Under the pieces are notes generated by a model. That model had not been told where the DNA came from and ran no database searches. It saw nothing but the letters and a program-made list of their open reading frames with translations. The translations under genes were made by a program, and so were the position numbers. Below, one piece after another: positions 27,538-35,766 of a DNA stretch of 64,000 nucleotides (positions within the stretch are counted from its first letter, which is position 1; each line of letters begins with the position of its first letter). Source of the DNA: an uncultured candidate division WPS-2 bacterium (GTDB taxonomy: Bacteria > Vulcanimicrobiota > Vulcanimicrobiia > Vulcanimicrobiales > Vulcanimicrobiaceae); the NCBI GenBank assembly GCA_937927945.1, contig CALEYW010000099.1, positions 12,975 through 76,974 of the forward strand, read 5' to 3'.

Positions 27538-28313
27538 TCGTGCGGTCCCGTCAATCCGCCGTTTACGCCGATCACCATCCCGTTGAGAAACGCGTTGTCG
27601 TCAGCCGCGGCGAAGAGCACTGCCGCGGCAACGTCTTCCCACGAACCGGCCGAGCCGGTCGGATTGTTTGCCGGCAGCGCGCGCGCGCTACGCCGGTCGG
27701 CGTCCTTGTCACGAATGTCACCTGGTTCGATCACGTTGACGGTAATGCCGTTCGCTGCCTCTTCGAGCGCGAGCGCTCGAGCGAACGTCACGACCGCGGC
27801 TTTCGCCGCACCGTACAGCGCCATCCCGCGCGCCGGCTGCGTCACCATCGAACCGTTCATCCCGAACAGCACGATCCGGCCGAAGTGCCGTTCGCGCATC
27901 CCCGGCAGCACGGCGAACGCGAGCGCCACCGCCGATCCGAAATTCGCCTCCGTCATCAACCGGTAATCGTCCGGCGTCGAGCGGGCGAAGCGTTTGACGA
28001 CGATGGGACCAACGGCATGAACGAGCAGGTCGATCGGCCCGCGCGCGGCTTCGGCTTCACGCACGACTGCCGCGGCGGCGGCGGGGTCGGAGAAATCGGC
28101 GGCGATCGCCACGGCGTCGGGATCGTGCGCGCGCACGAGCGCCAGCGTCGCATCCGGCGGCGTGCCGCCCGGGCGAAAGGTGAAGGCGATGCGATAGCCC
28201 GCTGTAGCGAGCGCGCGCGCGATGCCGCGGCCGAGGCCCGCTGCCGCCCCGGTCACCAAGGCGAAGCGAGAGGACCCTCGGCCGGGCTGAAGGGAACTCA
28301 CCGGCGATGACAT
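27534..28313 (-). CDS. Short-chain dehydrogenase/reductase (FabG-like)
   Basis: A 259-residue classical SDR with 'TGAAAGLGRG' (21-30) for NAD(P), Ser155, Tyr167 and Lys171 (YxxxK), and 'NVIEPGDI' after the active site. The ATG (28313) has a strong AGGAGG site about ten bases upstream, located inside the opposite-strand hydrolase gene. It is the first gene of the long minus operon ending at 18034. Likely a 3-oxoacyl or polyol/steroid-type reductase; substrate not deducible. Confidence 0.88.
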   Translation of the reverse strand: MSSPVSSLQPGRGSSRFALVTGAAAGLGRGIARALATAGYRIAFTFRPGGTPPDATLALVRAHDPDAVAIAADFSDPAAAAAVVREAEAARGPIDLLVHAVGPIVVKRFARSTPDDYRLMTEANFGSAVALAFAVLPGMRERHFGRIVLFGMNGSMVTQPARGMALYGAAKAAVVTFARALALEEAANGITVNVIEPGDIRDKDADRRSARALPANNPTGSAGSWEDVAAAVLFAAADDNAFLNGMVIGVNGGLTGPHE

Positions 28314-29002
28314 TCGCGACGGCCTCCTCGGAATGGCGGTCCGTCACGTTTCTCAGCGAGGACAGCGTTCATCTGCGCGGTTCGTACGCCTCGGGAAGCG
28401 GCGACCGAACGCTGACGCTGATCCTCGTGCACGACGCCGGCGCGGACCGGTCGTGCTGGGAGCCGTACGTGCCGCTGTTCCGCACTCGAGGTTGGAACGT
28501 CCTGACTTTCGATTTGCGCGGCCACGGCGAATCCGTGAGACAAGATATGCGCCACGCCCTGCTCGAGGCGGACGAGGCCGACCTTTCCTCCCCGCACGTC
28601 TACCCGGCCGACGTTCGAGCTGCGGTGGCGTTCGCTGCCCGGCAGCCCAACCACGACCCCGGCCGGATCGCGCTGCTCGGCGCCGGTTTCGGAGCCGATC
28701 TCGCGTATGCGGGGAGCGCGCGCGGCTGGGGCGGCGTCAGCACCGTCTGCGTCTCGCTCGACGACGATCGCGCGAGGATGTTGGCCGGCGCCGGCGCGTT
28801 CGCGCCGCGCTCGGTCTACCTCATGTACGGCGCGGACGACCCGGTCTCGATTTGCTCGGGCGAGAGTTTCGCGGTGACCGCCGCCGTGCCGTCCGAGCGC
28901 TATCCCTACGGCGGCAGCGCAAAAACAGGGCTGGCGCTCTGGGAAGAGCGCCAGCCCGAGATCCTCGCCCGTTCGATCGCGTGGATCGAAAAGACGACCT
29001 GA
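28307..29002 (+). CDS. Alpha/beta-hydrolase-fold protein lacking the nucleophilic Ser
   Basis: A 231-residue protein with a clear alpha/beta hydrolase pattern: 'LILVHDAGADRSCWEPYVPLF', 'FDLRGHGES', and C-terminal 'LMYGADDPV' with the acid residue. The nucleophile elbow, normally G-x-S-x-G, reads Gly-Ala-Gly-Phe-Gly in 'LLGAGFGADLAYA', so the Ser is Gly. It may be a non-catalytic or altered member. Its ATG overlaps the divergent SDR start region by seven bases; 'aaggga' at 28290-28295 may be its ribosome site. Its 3' part contains, on the opposite strand, a perfect terminator hairpin for the convergent stalk-domain gene. Confidence 0.7.
   Translation: MTFATASSEWRSVTFLSEDSVHLRGSYASGSGDRTLTLILVHDAGADRSCWEPYVPLFRTRGWNVLTFDLRGHGESVRQDMRHALLEADEADLSSPHVYPADVRAAVAFAARQPNHDPGRIALLGAGFGADLAYAGSARGWGGVSTVCVSLDDDRARMLAGAGAFAPRSVYLMYGADDPVSICSGESFAVTAAVPSERYPYGGSAKTGLALWEERQPEILARSIAWIEKTT
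28921..28957 (-). terminator. Intrinsic terminator of the stalk-domain gene, inside the hydrolase gene
   Basis: A perfect 12-bp stem (28928-28939 / 28946-28957, 6-base loop) is followed on the minus strand by TGTTTTT. It lies about 63-100 bp past the stop of the minus-strand stalk gene (29020) yet within the coding frame of the plus-strand hydrolase, so it would also appear as a hairpin in that mRNA near its 3' end, with an A-tract before it. Confidence 0.75.
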
Positions 29003-29019
29003 CTTCCTTGAGTTGCGGA

Positions 29020-30135
29020 CTACTGAACGGAGAGCGTGCGCTGCACCGGCGTCGCGGTCGCGCCGCTCTGGGGGTCGGTCGCGTTGATGGCGAGCACGAT
29101 CTGGCTGCCGGACGGCGCACCGATGCTCACCTGCGTGGTGAAGTAGCCGTTGCCGTCGGCGGTGAGGGCGTAGTTCGCGCTGTTGGTCTGGCCTCCGGAG
29201 AGGATCGAACCGATGATCGCGCCGATCGTCGTCGGTCCGCCGCTGGTCACCCCGACCTGAAGGGTGACGTGCGCGCCCGGCGTCGTTTGGCCTGAGACGA
29301 CGAACTGGTGCGGCACCGTCGCGCCATTGGCGGGACGCACGTTCGTGATCTGGCCGACCGCTGACGACCCGCCCGAGGTGAACGCCCAGCCGCGCCTGAA
29401 CGCGCCGCCGTTGCTGTCGGTTCCGGTCACCCGGACGGTGTGCTGGCCCGCTTGGAGCGGCGAGGGCGGAGCGTACGTGAAGCCGCCGGGTGAACGGGTC
29501 GAATTGTTCGTCACGTCGGCTTGATCGAGCGTGATGCGAATCGAGTTCGGGTCGACGGTGCCGCCGCCGAACGTCGCCTCGATGGTCGGTCGACGTGAGC
29601 TGACCGACGCGCCGCGACCCGGCATCACCGATGCCAGCGTGATCGCGCCGGCCGCGCCGCCGTTGGCGGGTGCCGGAGTCAGCGCCGCAGGCGGCGGGTT
29701 GCCGCCGTTGGTGTTGATCGCGACGAGGTTGTTGCTGCCGTCGTAGTTGACGGTCGCGCCGAGCGCCTGCGAGACGAAGCGCAGCGGAACGTAGGTGGAA
29801 GCTCCGATGAGGAACGGCGCGACGTCGACGGTCTGCTGCTGGCCGTCGACGGTCGCCTGCGTCGAGCCGATGCGCAGGGAGACGCTGTGTCCGCGTCCGG
29901 TCGCGTTGATGACGCCGGCCGAATAGACGACGGTCGCGCCCAGGTTTTCGAAAACGCCGCGCAGCGGGACGAAGACGCGCCCGGCGCGCTCGGTCGGCGG
30001 CGGGTTCAGGTTGACTGCCGAGCCGTTGACGGTGACGTTCACGGGGCCGGCGGCCAGCGCCGGGACGATGCCGCCGCCGATGAGGACGAGGGCTGCGGTC
30101 AGCGCCGCGGCGCGAGAGGATGAAGATGAGTGCAT
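29020..30135 (-). CDS. Secreted stalk-domain (copper amine oxidase N-terminal-like) surface protein
   Basis: A 371-residue exported protein. Residues 1-28 are a signal peptide ending 'PALAAG'. Residues 30-145 contain the stalk / Cu-amine-oxidase-N domain, with the hallmark 'GRVFVPLRGVFENLGATV' and 'STYVPLRFVSQALGATVNYD'. Residues ~170-260 and ~265-371 look like two Ig/Big-type beta domains ('PANGATVPHQFVVSGQTTPGAHVTLQVG'). Such proteins are cell-surface or periplasmic and bind wall or ligands; no enzyme domain is present. A ribosome-site-covering hairpin precedes the start and a strong terminator follows. Confidence 0.85.
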   Translation of the reverse strand: MHSSSSSRAAALTAALVLIGGGIVPALAAGPVNVTVNGSAVNLNPPPTERAGRVFVPLRGVFENLGATVVYSAGVINATGRGHSVSLRIGSTQATVDGQQQTVDVAPFLIGASTYVPLRFVSQALGATVNYDGSNNLVAINTNGGNPPPAALTPAPANGGAAGAITLASVMPGRGASVSSRRPTIEATFGGGTVDPNSIRITLDQADVTNNSTRSPGGFTYAPPSPLQAGQHTVRVTGTDSNGGAFRRGWAFTSGGSSAVGQITNVRPANGATVPHQFVVSGQTTPGAHVTLQVGVTSGGPTTIGAIIGSILSGGQTNSANYALTADGNGYFTTQVSIGAPSGSQIVLAINATDPQSGATATPVQRTLSVQ

Positions 30136-30143
30136 GAGTGCGA

Positions 30144-30175
30144 GGACCTCCGGTCGGCGGTGTTGCCAGAGGTCC
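30144..30175 (-). promoter_or_regulatory. Leader hairpin covering the ribosome site of the stalk-domain gene
   Basis: Seven-base inverted repeats at 30144-30150 and 30169-30175 can pair in the leader of the minus-strand gene. The 3' arm contains the GGAGG ribosome site that lies 11 bases before the ATG at 30135, so pairing would hide it. This is an inference from base pairing only. Confidence 0.35.
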
Positions 30176-30204
30176 CTTTACCCATTCTCAGCGATTTCCA
30201 AGAA

Positions 30205-30249
30205 AGCAAGGAGCGCGCCGCCGGCTTTTCCACCGGCGGCGCGTTCCTT
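30205..30249 (-). terminator. Strong hairpin terminator of the RND pump gene
   Basis: A 17-bp stem (30208-30224 with 30233-30249, one G-T pair, 8-base loop) begins at the stop codon of the RND gene and is followed on the minus strand by GCTTTCTT. The T-tract is imperfect but the stem is very stable. It separates the RND gene from the stalk gene downstream. Confidence 0.7.
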
Positions 30250-33200
30250 CAGTTGCCGACTGCCCCGGCCGGGATCGGCGGCGGCGCCAGGGGAGCATCA
30301 TCATCGTCCGGAGCACGGCGCTCACGGCGCCCCGCACGCACGTCGGCCCACCAGCCGGCGAACCGGTTCGCGCTGACGTACATCGCCGGGACGAGAATCA
30401 GCGTGAGGAACAGTGAGCTCAGCAGACCGCCGATCAGGACGATCCCCATCGACTGTCGGATTTCCGCACCCTCGGTCTTGCCGAGCGCGAGCGGCAGCAT
30501 GCCGAAGACCATCGCCGCCGTGGTCATGACGATCGGCCGAAGGCGCGTTCCGCCTGCCGCCAGGATCGCTTCACCGTACGTCAGCCCGCGCTTGCGCAGC
30601 GTGTTGGCGTAATCGACCAGCAAGATCCCGTTCTTCGCGACGAGCCCGAAGAGCATGATGATCCCGATCGCCGAGAACAGGTTGATGGTTTGGCGGGTGA
30701 TCGCGAGCAAGAGCAGCGCGCCGATGATCGCTACCGGGATCGAGAACATGATCACGAACGGCGTGACGAACGATCCGTACAGGATCACCATCAAGCAGTA
30801 GATCAGAGCGATCGACGTGATCAGCGCGAACCCCATCGAGCTGAGGAACTCGATGAAGTACTTGGAGTCGCCGTCGGTGCCGAGCGTCACGCCGCCCGGA
30901 AGAAAGCCCGGTACGGCGAGTTGCGCGGTGACCTTTCCGACCACTTCTCCGAGCGTCGTCTTGCCGCGGTCGATGTCGCCGTTGACACGCACCACGACTT
31001 GTTTGTCGGCATGCTCGATCTTGGTCGGGGCGCGGTCGGACGTGAACGTCGCGACGCTGCCCAGCGGAACCAGCGAACCGTCCGTGGACCGCAGCGGGAT
31101 ACGCTGAATTTCGTCGATCGAGTTGCGCTTCGCCAGCGGATACTCGAGCAGCACGTTGACCAAACCGTTCCAGGTGCGGACCTTCGTCGCAACTGCGCCG
31201 CCGACAGCCGTGCGCGCCGCGATCGCTGCCGCGCCCGGCGAGACGCCGAGGATCGCCGCCTTCGCGGGATCGACCCGCACGGTGAGGTGCGGCGCTTCCT
31301 CCGCAGCGCTGGTCTGCACGTTCACCGTGCCCGGAATCGTGCGAATGAACGCGGCGAGTTTGTCGGCGGCCGGATGGATCGCATCGGCCGGACCCGAAAG
31401 CGTGTAGGAGATCGGCAAACCGCTGCCGCCGCCGCCGCGTCCCGAAACGGTCAGCTCCGCGCCCTTCGCCAAGTTCGGAAGCACGTCGCGCAATTTGGCG
31501 ATGACGTCGTCCTGATCGCGCCGGTGGTCCTTGCTCAGCGTGACGTTGAACTGGCCGGCGAATCCGCCGTTGATCGAACCGTAGCCGTCGGGTTTCGCGC
31601 CCGCATAGGTGCGTACGGTGTCGATGTTCGGAATTTTGAGCACTTCTTGCTCGATCCTCACCAAGGCGGCCTCGGTCACGGCGAGCGGCGTACCGACCGG
31701 GTACGTGAGATTGCCGTGGATCTGGCCGCTCTTCGTGTCGGGAACGAACTCGCTCTTCAGGTTGAAATGTCCGAATGCGAGGCCGAGCATCGCTACGCCG
31801 GCAGCCGCGCATCCCAGCGCGCCGCTCAGCGTCGCTCCGCCGTGCGACCCTTCGAACCGGATGCCGAGGAAATGCTTCCCCGCCAGCGCGTTCCCAACCG
31901 GGAACCAGACCAGCGTGACGACCCCGAGCGCGACGTCGACGCCGGCGGCGACCATCATCGTTTCGACTCCGGTCAGCAGCACGATGGCATTGATGACGAG
32001 CAGCAGGCTGAGCCAAAAGGTCATCCAGCGGTGCCGCACCGCGAGCGGAAGCATCGTGTGCCGATACCAGTCGTTCAGGTCCTCGAAGCCGCGCTGAAAC
32101 CACACGAGGTATTTCGGCGGCGCGACGGAGCGCTTCTTGACCGACCATTTTGCCGCGAGGACGGGCGTGAGCGTGAACGAGACGAACAGCGAGAACAGCG
32201 TCGCGACCGTGACGACGATCCCGAACTCCTTCATGTACTCGCCGACGAAGCCGCTCAGGAACGCGAGCGGGAGGAAGACGACGACGTCGACCAGCGTGAT
32301 CGCGATCGCCGCGCCGCCGATCTCGGTGCGGCCGCTGATCGCGGCCTCCTTCGGTGCCTGACCGAGATCACGGTGCCGGGTGATGTTCTCGAGCACGACG
32401 ATCGAGTCGTCGACGAGGATCCCGATGATGAGCGAGAGCCCCATCAGCGAGACGTTGTCGAGCGTCAGCCCCATCACGCGCATGACGATGAACGTCGCGA
32501 GCAGCGAAGAGGGGATGGCGATCATCACGACCGCGGCGTTGCGCCAGGCGTGCAGGAACAGCATCAGCACGATGGCGGTGAGGATCACGCCTTCGGCAAG
32601 TGACTGCAGCACGCCGTTGAGCGAGGCCGTCGTGTAGTCCGCCGGCGCGAACAGCTCGTGAAACTCGATCTGCGGGTACTTCTTCATGATCGATTTCATC
32701 TGGTCGCGCACAACCTTCGTCGTTCCGACTTCATCGGAGCTGATCGTGCGCGTGACGTCGAGGATCAAGCCGGGAGCGCCGTTCATGCGCGAGATCAGCC
32801 GCTGCTCCTGATGCGTGTCGCTGGTCGATGCGACGTCGCGAACCTGCAGGAGTTTCTGCGCACCGCCGGTCACCGGCAGCGGCAAGGCCGCAAGATCGGC
32901 CGCCGAATTGATCTCGGCATGGACGGAGACGGTCGTCTCGACGGTCGGACGGTCGATGCGGCCGCCTGGCAGATTGGCGTTATTGTTCGAGATCGCCGCG
33001 TAGACGTCGGAGAGCGTCGCTCCGGCTGCCAGCATGCGCAAGGGGTCGGCATCGACGTTGAACTGCCGCACCGCCGCACCGCTCAGGTTGACGTTCTCGA
33101 CGCCGGGGATGTGGCGGATGTCCGAGATGACGCGATCGTTCAGCACGTCGGCCAACGCGGGTGCGGTGAGCGACTTCGAATCGACCGCGTAGGTGACCAC

Positions 33201-33608
33201 GGGAGCGTCGGCACCGTTCTTGGAGACCGTCGGCGGATCGAGGTCGGACGGCATGTAGACGCGCGCGGTGTCGACGCGGCGCTGGACGTCGATGGCGGCA
33301 AAATCGAGGTTCGTCCCGAGTTTGAACTGCACGGCAACGACCGCCAGACCTTCCTGCGCGTTCGCTGTCATCTGATCGAGATGCTCGATCCCATCGATCT
33401 GATCTTCGATCGGCTTGACGACGAGACGTTCCATCTCCGCCGGCGAGGCGCCGGGATACGCCGCCTCGACGATGACGATCGGGAAGTTGACGTTCGGTTG
33501 CGAGTTCTTACCGAGCGCGAGATAGGAAGCCGCGCCATAGACTGCCAGGGCGATGAAGAACATCGCAACGATGATCGGGCGCTGTATGGAAAAACGCGTC
33601 AGCCACAT
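30249..33608 (-). CDS. RND-family efflux transporter (HAE1/AcrB-like) with extra membrane segments
   Basis: An 1119-residue inner-membrane proton-driven pump. It opens 'WLTRFSIQRPIIVAMFFIALAVYG' (TM1) and has the conserved 'YPGASPAEMERLVVKPIEDQI' and, in TM4, 'SLIIGILVDDSIVVLENITRH' with the proton-relay Asp pair; the C-half has 'FGLVAKNGILLVDYAN'. Between TM6 and the second porter domain, where AcrB has only TM7, this protein has about 100 residues with three hydrophobic stretches. No membrane-fusion protein or outer-membrane channel gene is adjacent, so it would need partners from elsewhere or act alone. Substrate unknown. Confidence 0.9.
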   Translation of the reverse strand: MWLTRFSIQRPIIVAMFFIALAVYGAASYLALGKNSQPNVNFPIVIVEAAYPGASPAEMERLVVKPIEDQIDGIEHLDQMTANAQEGLAVVAVQFKLGTNLDFAAIDVQRRVDTARVYMPSDLDPPTVSKNGADAPVVTYAVDSKSLTAPALADVLNDRVISDIRHIPGVENVNLSGAAVRQFNVDADPLRMLAAGATLSDVYAAISNNNANLPGGRIDRPTVETTVSVHAEINSAADLAALPLPVTGGAQKLLQVRDVASTSDTHQEQRLISRMNGAPGLILDVTRTISSDEVGTTKVVRDQMKSIMKKYPQIEFHELFAPADYTTASLNGVLQSLAEGVILTAIVLMLFLHAWRNAAVVMIAIPSSLLATFIVMRVMGLTLDNVSLMGLSLIIGILVDDSIVVLENITRHRDLGQAPKEAAISGRTEIGGAAIAITLVDVVVFLPLAFLSGFVGEYMKEFGIVVTVATLFSLFVSFTLTPVLAAKWSVKKRSVAPPKYLVWFQRGFEDLNDWYRHTMLPLAVRHRWMTFWLSLLLVINAIVLLTGVETMMVAAGVDVALGVVTLVWFPVGNALAGKHFLGIRFEGSHGGATLSGALGCAAAGVAMLGLAFGHFNLKSEFVPDTKSGQIHGNLTYPVGTPLAVTEAALVRIEQEVLKIPNIDTVRTYAGAKPDGYGSINGGFAGQFNVTLSKDHRRDQDDVIAKLRDVLPNLAKGAELTVSGRGGGGSGLPISYTLSGPADAIHPAADKLAAFIRTIPGTVNVQTSAAEEAPHLTVRVDPAKAAILGVSPGAAAIAARTAVGGAVATKVRTWNGLVNVLLEYPLAKRNSIDEIQRIPLRSTDGSLVPLGSVATFTSDRAPTKIEHADKQVVVRVNGDIDRGKTTLGEVVGKVTAQLAVPGFLPGGVTLGTDGDSKYFIEFLSSMGFALITSIALIYCLMVILYGSFVTPFVIMFSIPVAIIGALLLLAITRQTINLFSAIGIIMLFGLVAKNGILLVDYANTLRKRGLTYGEAILAAGGTRLRPIVMTTAAMVFGMLPLALGKTEGAEIRQSMGIVLIGGLLSSLFLTLILVPAMYVSANRFAGWWADVRAGRRERRAPDDDDAPLAPPPIPAGAVGN

Positions 33609-33936
33609 GATTTGAGAACCCGTCTCCTCTCGCCGGTCGACCCGAACTACGAAGCACCCCTTCGCGATGTTTCAGCGGATCTCCTGATTCTTTAGTTGAT
33701 CGCCCCGCCCGTGGGCAAGCCCGAGCGCGAGGCCGGCGAAACCTTGGGGCCGCCCGCGCGAGAGCACGACGGGCGTGGCGCCCCGACGACCACGTCGCCC
33801 CGACGATCGCCCGAGGCGAACTGGCACCTCGAGCGGGGAGTTCGGCATCCGCTCTTTGCGAACATCGTCGTGCGCGTCACACGATGCGATGCCGGCTGCC
33901 TCGCCGCCTTCGTCACCGGATGGGCCGAGCTGCGCG
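33609..33936. other. Intergenic stretch without a supported gene
   Basis: About 330 bp upstream of the RND gene. Short open frames on both strands here have Arg/Pro-rich, low-information translations and no ribosome site. I see no RNA gene, repeat or clear terminator; it probably holds the RND promoter. Confidence 0.4.
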
Positions 33937-34122
33937 TCAGTTCGTCGTTTCCTCGCGCAGCGGGAGAACTGCGGTCGGCGCATCGTAGAGCAAGCGCCAG
34001 AGCGGCGCCGCCTGGCCGACGGTCCAGCTTTCGCGCGTCTGGGGGTCGGTCGCGCGTGCCACGAGTTCGCCCGTCGCCGTGCGAAAGAACTTCACGACCA
34101 GAATCGAAGAGCAGCTGTCCAT
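33937..34122 (-). CDS. Small hypothetical protein (61 residues)
   Basis: A short frame from ATG 34122 with a protein-like translation: hydrophobic start 'SCSSILVVKFFRTATGELVARATDPQTRESWTVGQAAPLWRLLYD', balanced composition and no Arg-rich noise. I do not recognise a family. It is divergent from the peptide-binding lipoprotein gene, 60 bp away. Could be a real small protein or a chance frame; composition favours real. Confidence 0.45.
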   Translation of the reverse strand: MDSCSSILVVKFFRTATGELVARATDPQTRESWTVGQAAPLWRLLYDAPTAVLPLREETTN

Positions 34123-34182
34123 GACGAGGTCAGCGTATCCACGGGACCTCAACGAATCGTCAAATGACCGGATCGTAGGTCG

Positions 34183-35766
34183 GTGAGGCGGTGGTTGGCG
34201 CCTATCCTCGGGGCGTTCGCATTGCTGGCCTCCGGCTGCGCTGGGCCTGCGGCGCGCGACGACGTCGTGCGGGTAGCGATCGGCGGACCGCTCGTCTCGC
34301 TCAATCCGGCGCTCGCGTTCTCGTTCGATGCCAACGCCGTATCGGAAGCGATCTTCGACGGGCTGGTCAAGCTCGACGCCCGCGGCCGCGTCGTCGCCGA
34401 CCTCGCGACCCGCGTGCCGAGCGGCTCAAACGGCGACATCGGCGCCGGCGGCCGGACGATCACGTACCATCTGCGACGCGGCGTACGCTGGCACGACGGC
34501 AAGCCGTTCACCTCGGCCGACGTGGCGTTCACGTTCCGGATCTTACGCGACCCGCGGATAAGCGGACCGAATCGCGCGATCTATGCATCCGTCGCCGCGC
34601 TCGAGACGCCGGACCCGTACACGGTACGCGTGCGCCTGCGCGAGCGGTCGGCGGTCGCCGTCGCGCGCCTGTTCTGCATCGGCGAGAACGGCGGGATTCT
34701 CCCGGCGCACCTGCTGGCGCACGTACGTGACCTCAACAGCAGCGACTTCAACGGTCACCCGGTCGGAACCGGGCCGTACGCGTTCGTGTCGTGGCAGCGC
34801 GCGTCGCGCTTGACCTTGCGCGCGAACCCCGCGTATTTCGGCGGTCGCCCGCGCATCGCGCGGCTCGAGATCGTCGAGGTCGCCGACAAGAACACGCTGG
34901 CTGCCCTGCTGAAGACGCATCAGGTCGACGTTGCGTCAGGCGGCGCGTCGCTGATCCCCGCGCTGCGCGACGAGCCGTCGCTGCGGCTGATCGTCGCGCC
35001 GTCGCGCAGCGCGATCTACTTGTGCTTCAACGTGCCGCGCCCGCCGTTCGACGATCGGCGCGTTCGCCGCGCGCTGGCGTTCGCGCTGAACCGCGAGCGC
35101 CTGGCGCGCGTCGTCTCGCTCGGGACCGCGCGTGCGGCGGAGTCGCTGATTCCGCCGTTCAGTTGGGGGTATCGGCGCGACAACGGCGCGCCTTCGTACG
35201 ATCCGGTACGCAGCGCACAGCTGCTCGACGCGGCCGGCTGGCGGCGCGGCTCGGACGGCATCCGGCGCAAAGGCGGCCAAGCGCTCGAGATCGGACTGGT
35301 GACGTTCGACTTGCCAGTGGTTCGCAAGATGGCCGTGCTGTTGCAGGCCGCGTGGCACGACGTCGGGGCGAACGTCTCGCTGCGTGTCGTGCCCGGCAAC
35401 GTGCTCTTCGGCAACGGGCTCTTGGCGAAGCGCACGTACGAGGTCGCGCTGCTGGGTCAGGGCTTCGACGAGGATCCCGACCTCACCAACTTCGTCACCA
35501 GCGCGTACGTGCCGCCGCTCGGCGAGAACTTCGCGCGCTATCGTGACGCAGACGTGGACCGCTGGTCCGCCGCGGCGCTGCACGGGCCCGACCGCGCGGT
35601 GCGCGCGCCGTTCTACGCGCGCATAGCGCGACGCCTCAATCGCGACGTGCCGTACGTCCCGCTCGCCTGGGAGAGCACGATCTACGTCGTCAGCTCGCGC
35701 TTACGCGGATTCCAGCCGGAGACGCTGAACTCGGATTTCTGGAACGTCGCGCAGTGGCACTTTTGA
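34183..35766 (+). CDS. Oligopeptide-type ABC transporter substrate-binding lipoprotein
   Basis: A 527-residue cluster C (SBP_bac_5) binding protein, starting at GTG 34183. The signal ends in a lipobox 'LLASGCAG' (Cys near residue 19), so it is membrane-anchored. Family landmarks: 'SLNPALAFSFDANAVSEAIFDGLVKLD', 'YHLRRGVRWHDGKPFTSADVAFTF', 'PVGTGPYAFVSW' and 'AINRE'-type 'ALNRERLARV'. Such proteins bind peptides, opines or nickel complexes. No permease or ATPase gene is adjacent, so it must share a transporter encoded elsewhere, perhaps one of the DppBC pairs at 45-55 kb. Its 3' end overlaps the convergent regulator gene by 77 bp. Confidence 0.88.
   Translation: MRRWLAPILGAFALLASGCAGPAARDDVVRVAIGGPLVSLNPALAFSFDANAVSEAIFDGLVKLDARGRVVADLATRVPSGSNGDIGAGGRTITYHLRRGVRWHDGKPFTSADVAFTFRILRDPRISGPNRAIYASVAALETPDPYTVRVRLRERSAVAVARLFCIGENGGILPAHLLAHVRDLNSSDFNGHPVGTGPYAFVSWQRASRLTLRANPAYFGGRPRIARLEIVEVADKNTLAALLKTHQVDVASGGASLIPALRDEPSLRLIVAPSRSAIYLCFNVPRPPFDDRRVRRALAFALNRERLARVVSLGTARAAESLIPPFSWGYRRDNGAPSYDPVRSAQLLDAAGWRRGSDGIRRKGGQALEIGLVTFDLPVVRKMAVLLQAAWHDVGANVSLRVVPGNVLFGNGLLAKRTYEVALLGQGFDEDPDLTNFVTSAYVPPLGENFARYRDADVDRWSAAALHGPDRAVRAPFYARIARRLNRDVPYVPLAWESTIYVVSSRLRGFQPETLNSDFWNVAQWHF

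Noticed and set aside
33672..33983. 103-residue minus-strand frame upstream of the RND gene
   Set aside because: Composition is noise-like, no ribosome site, and it overlaps the more protein-like small frame at 33937-34122.
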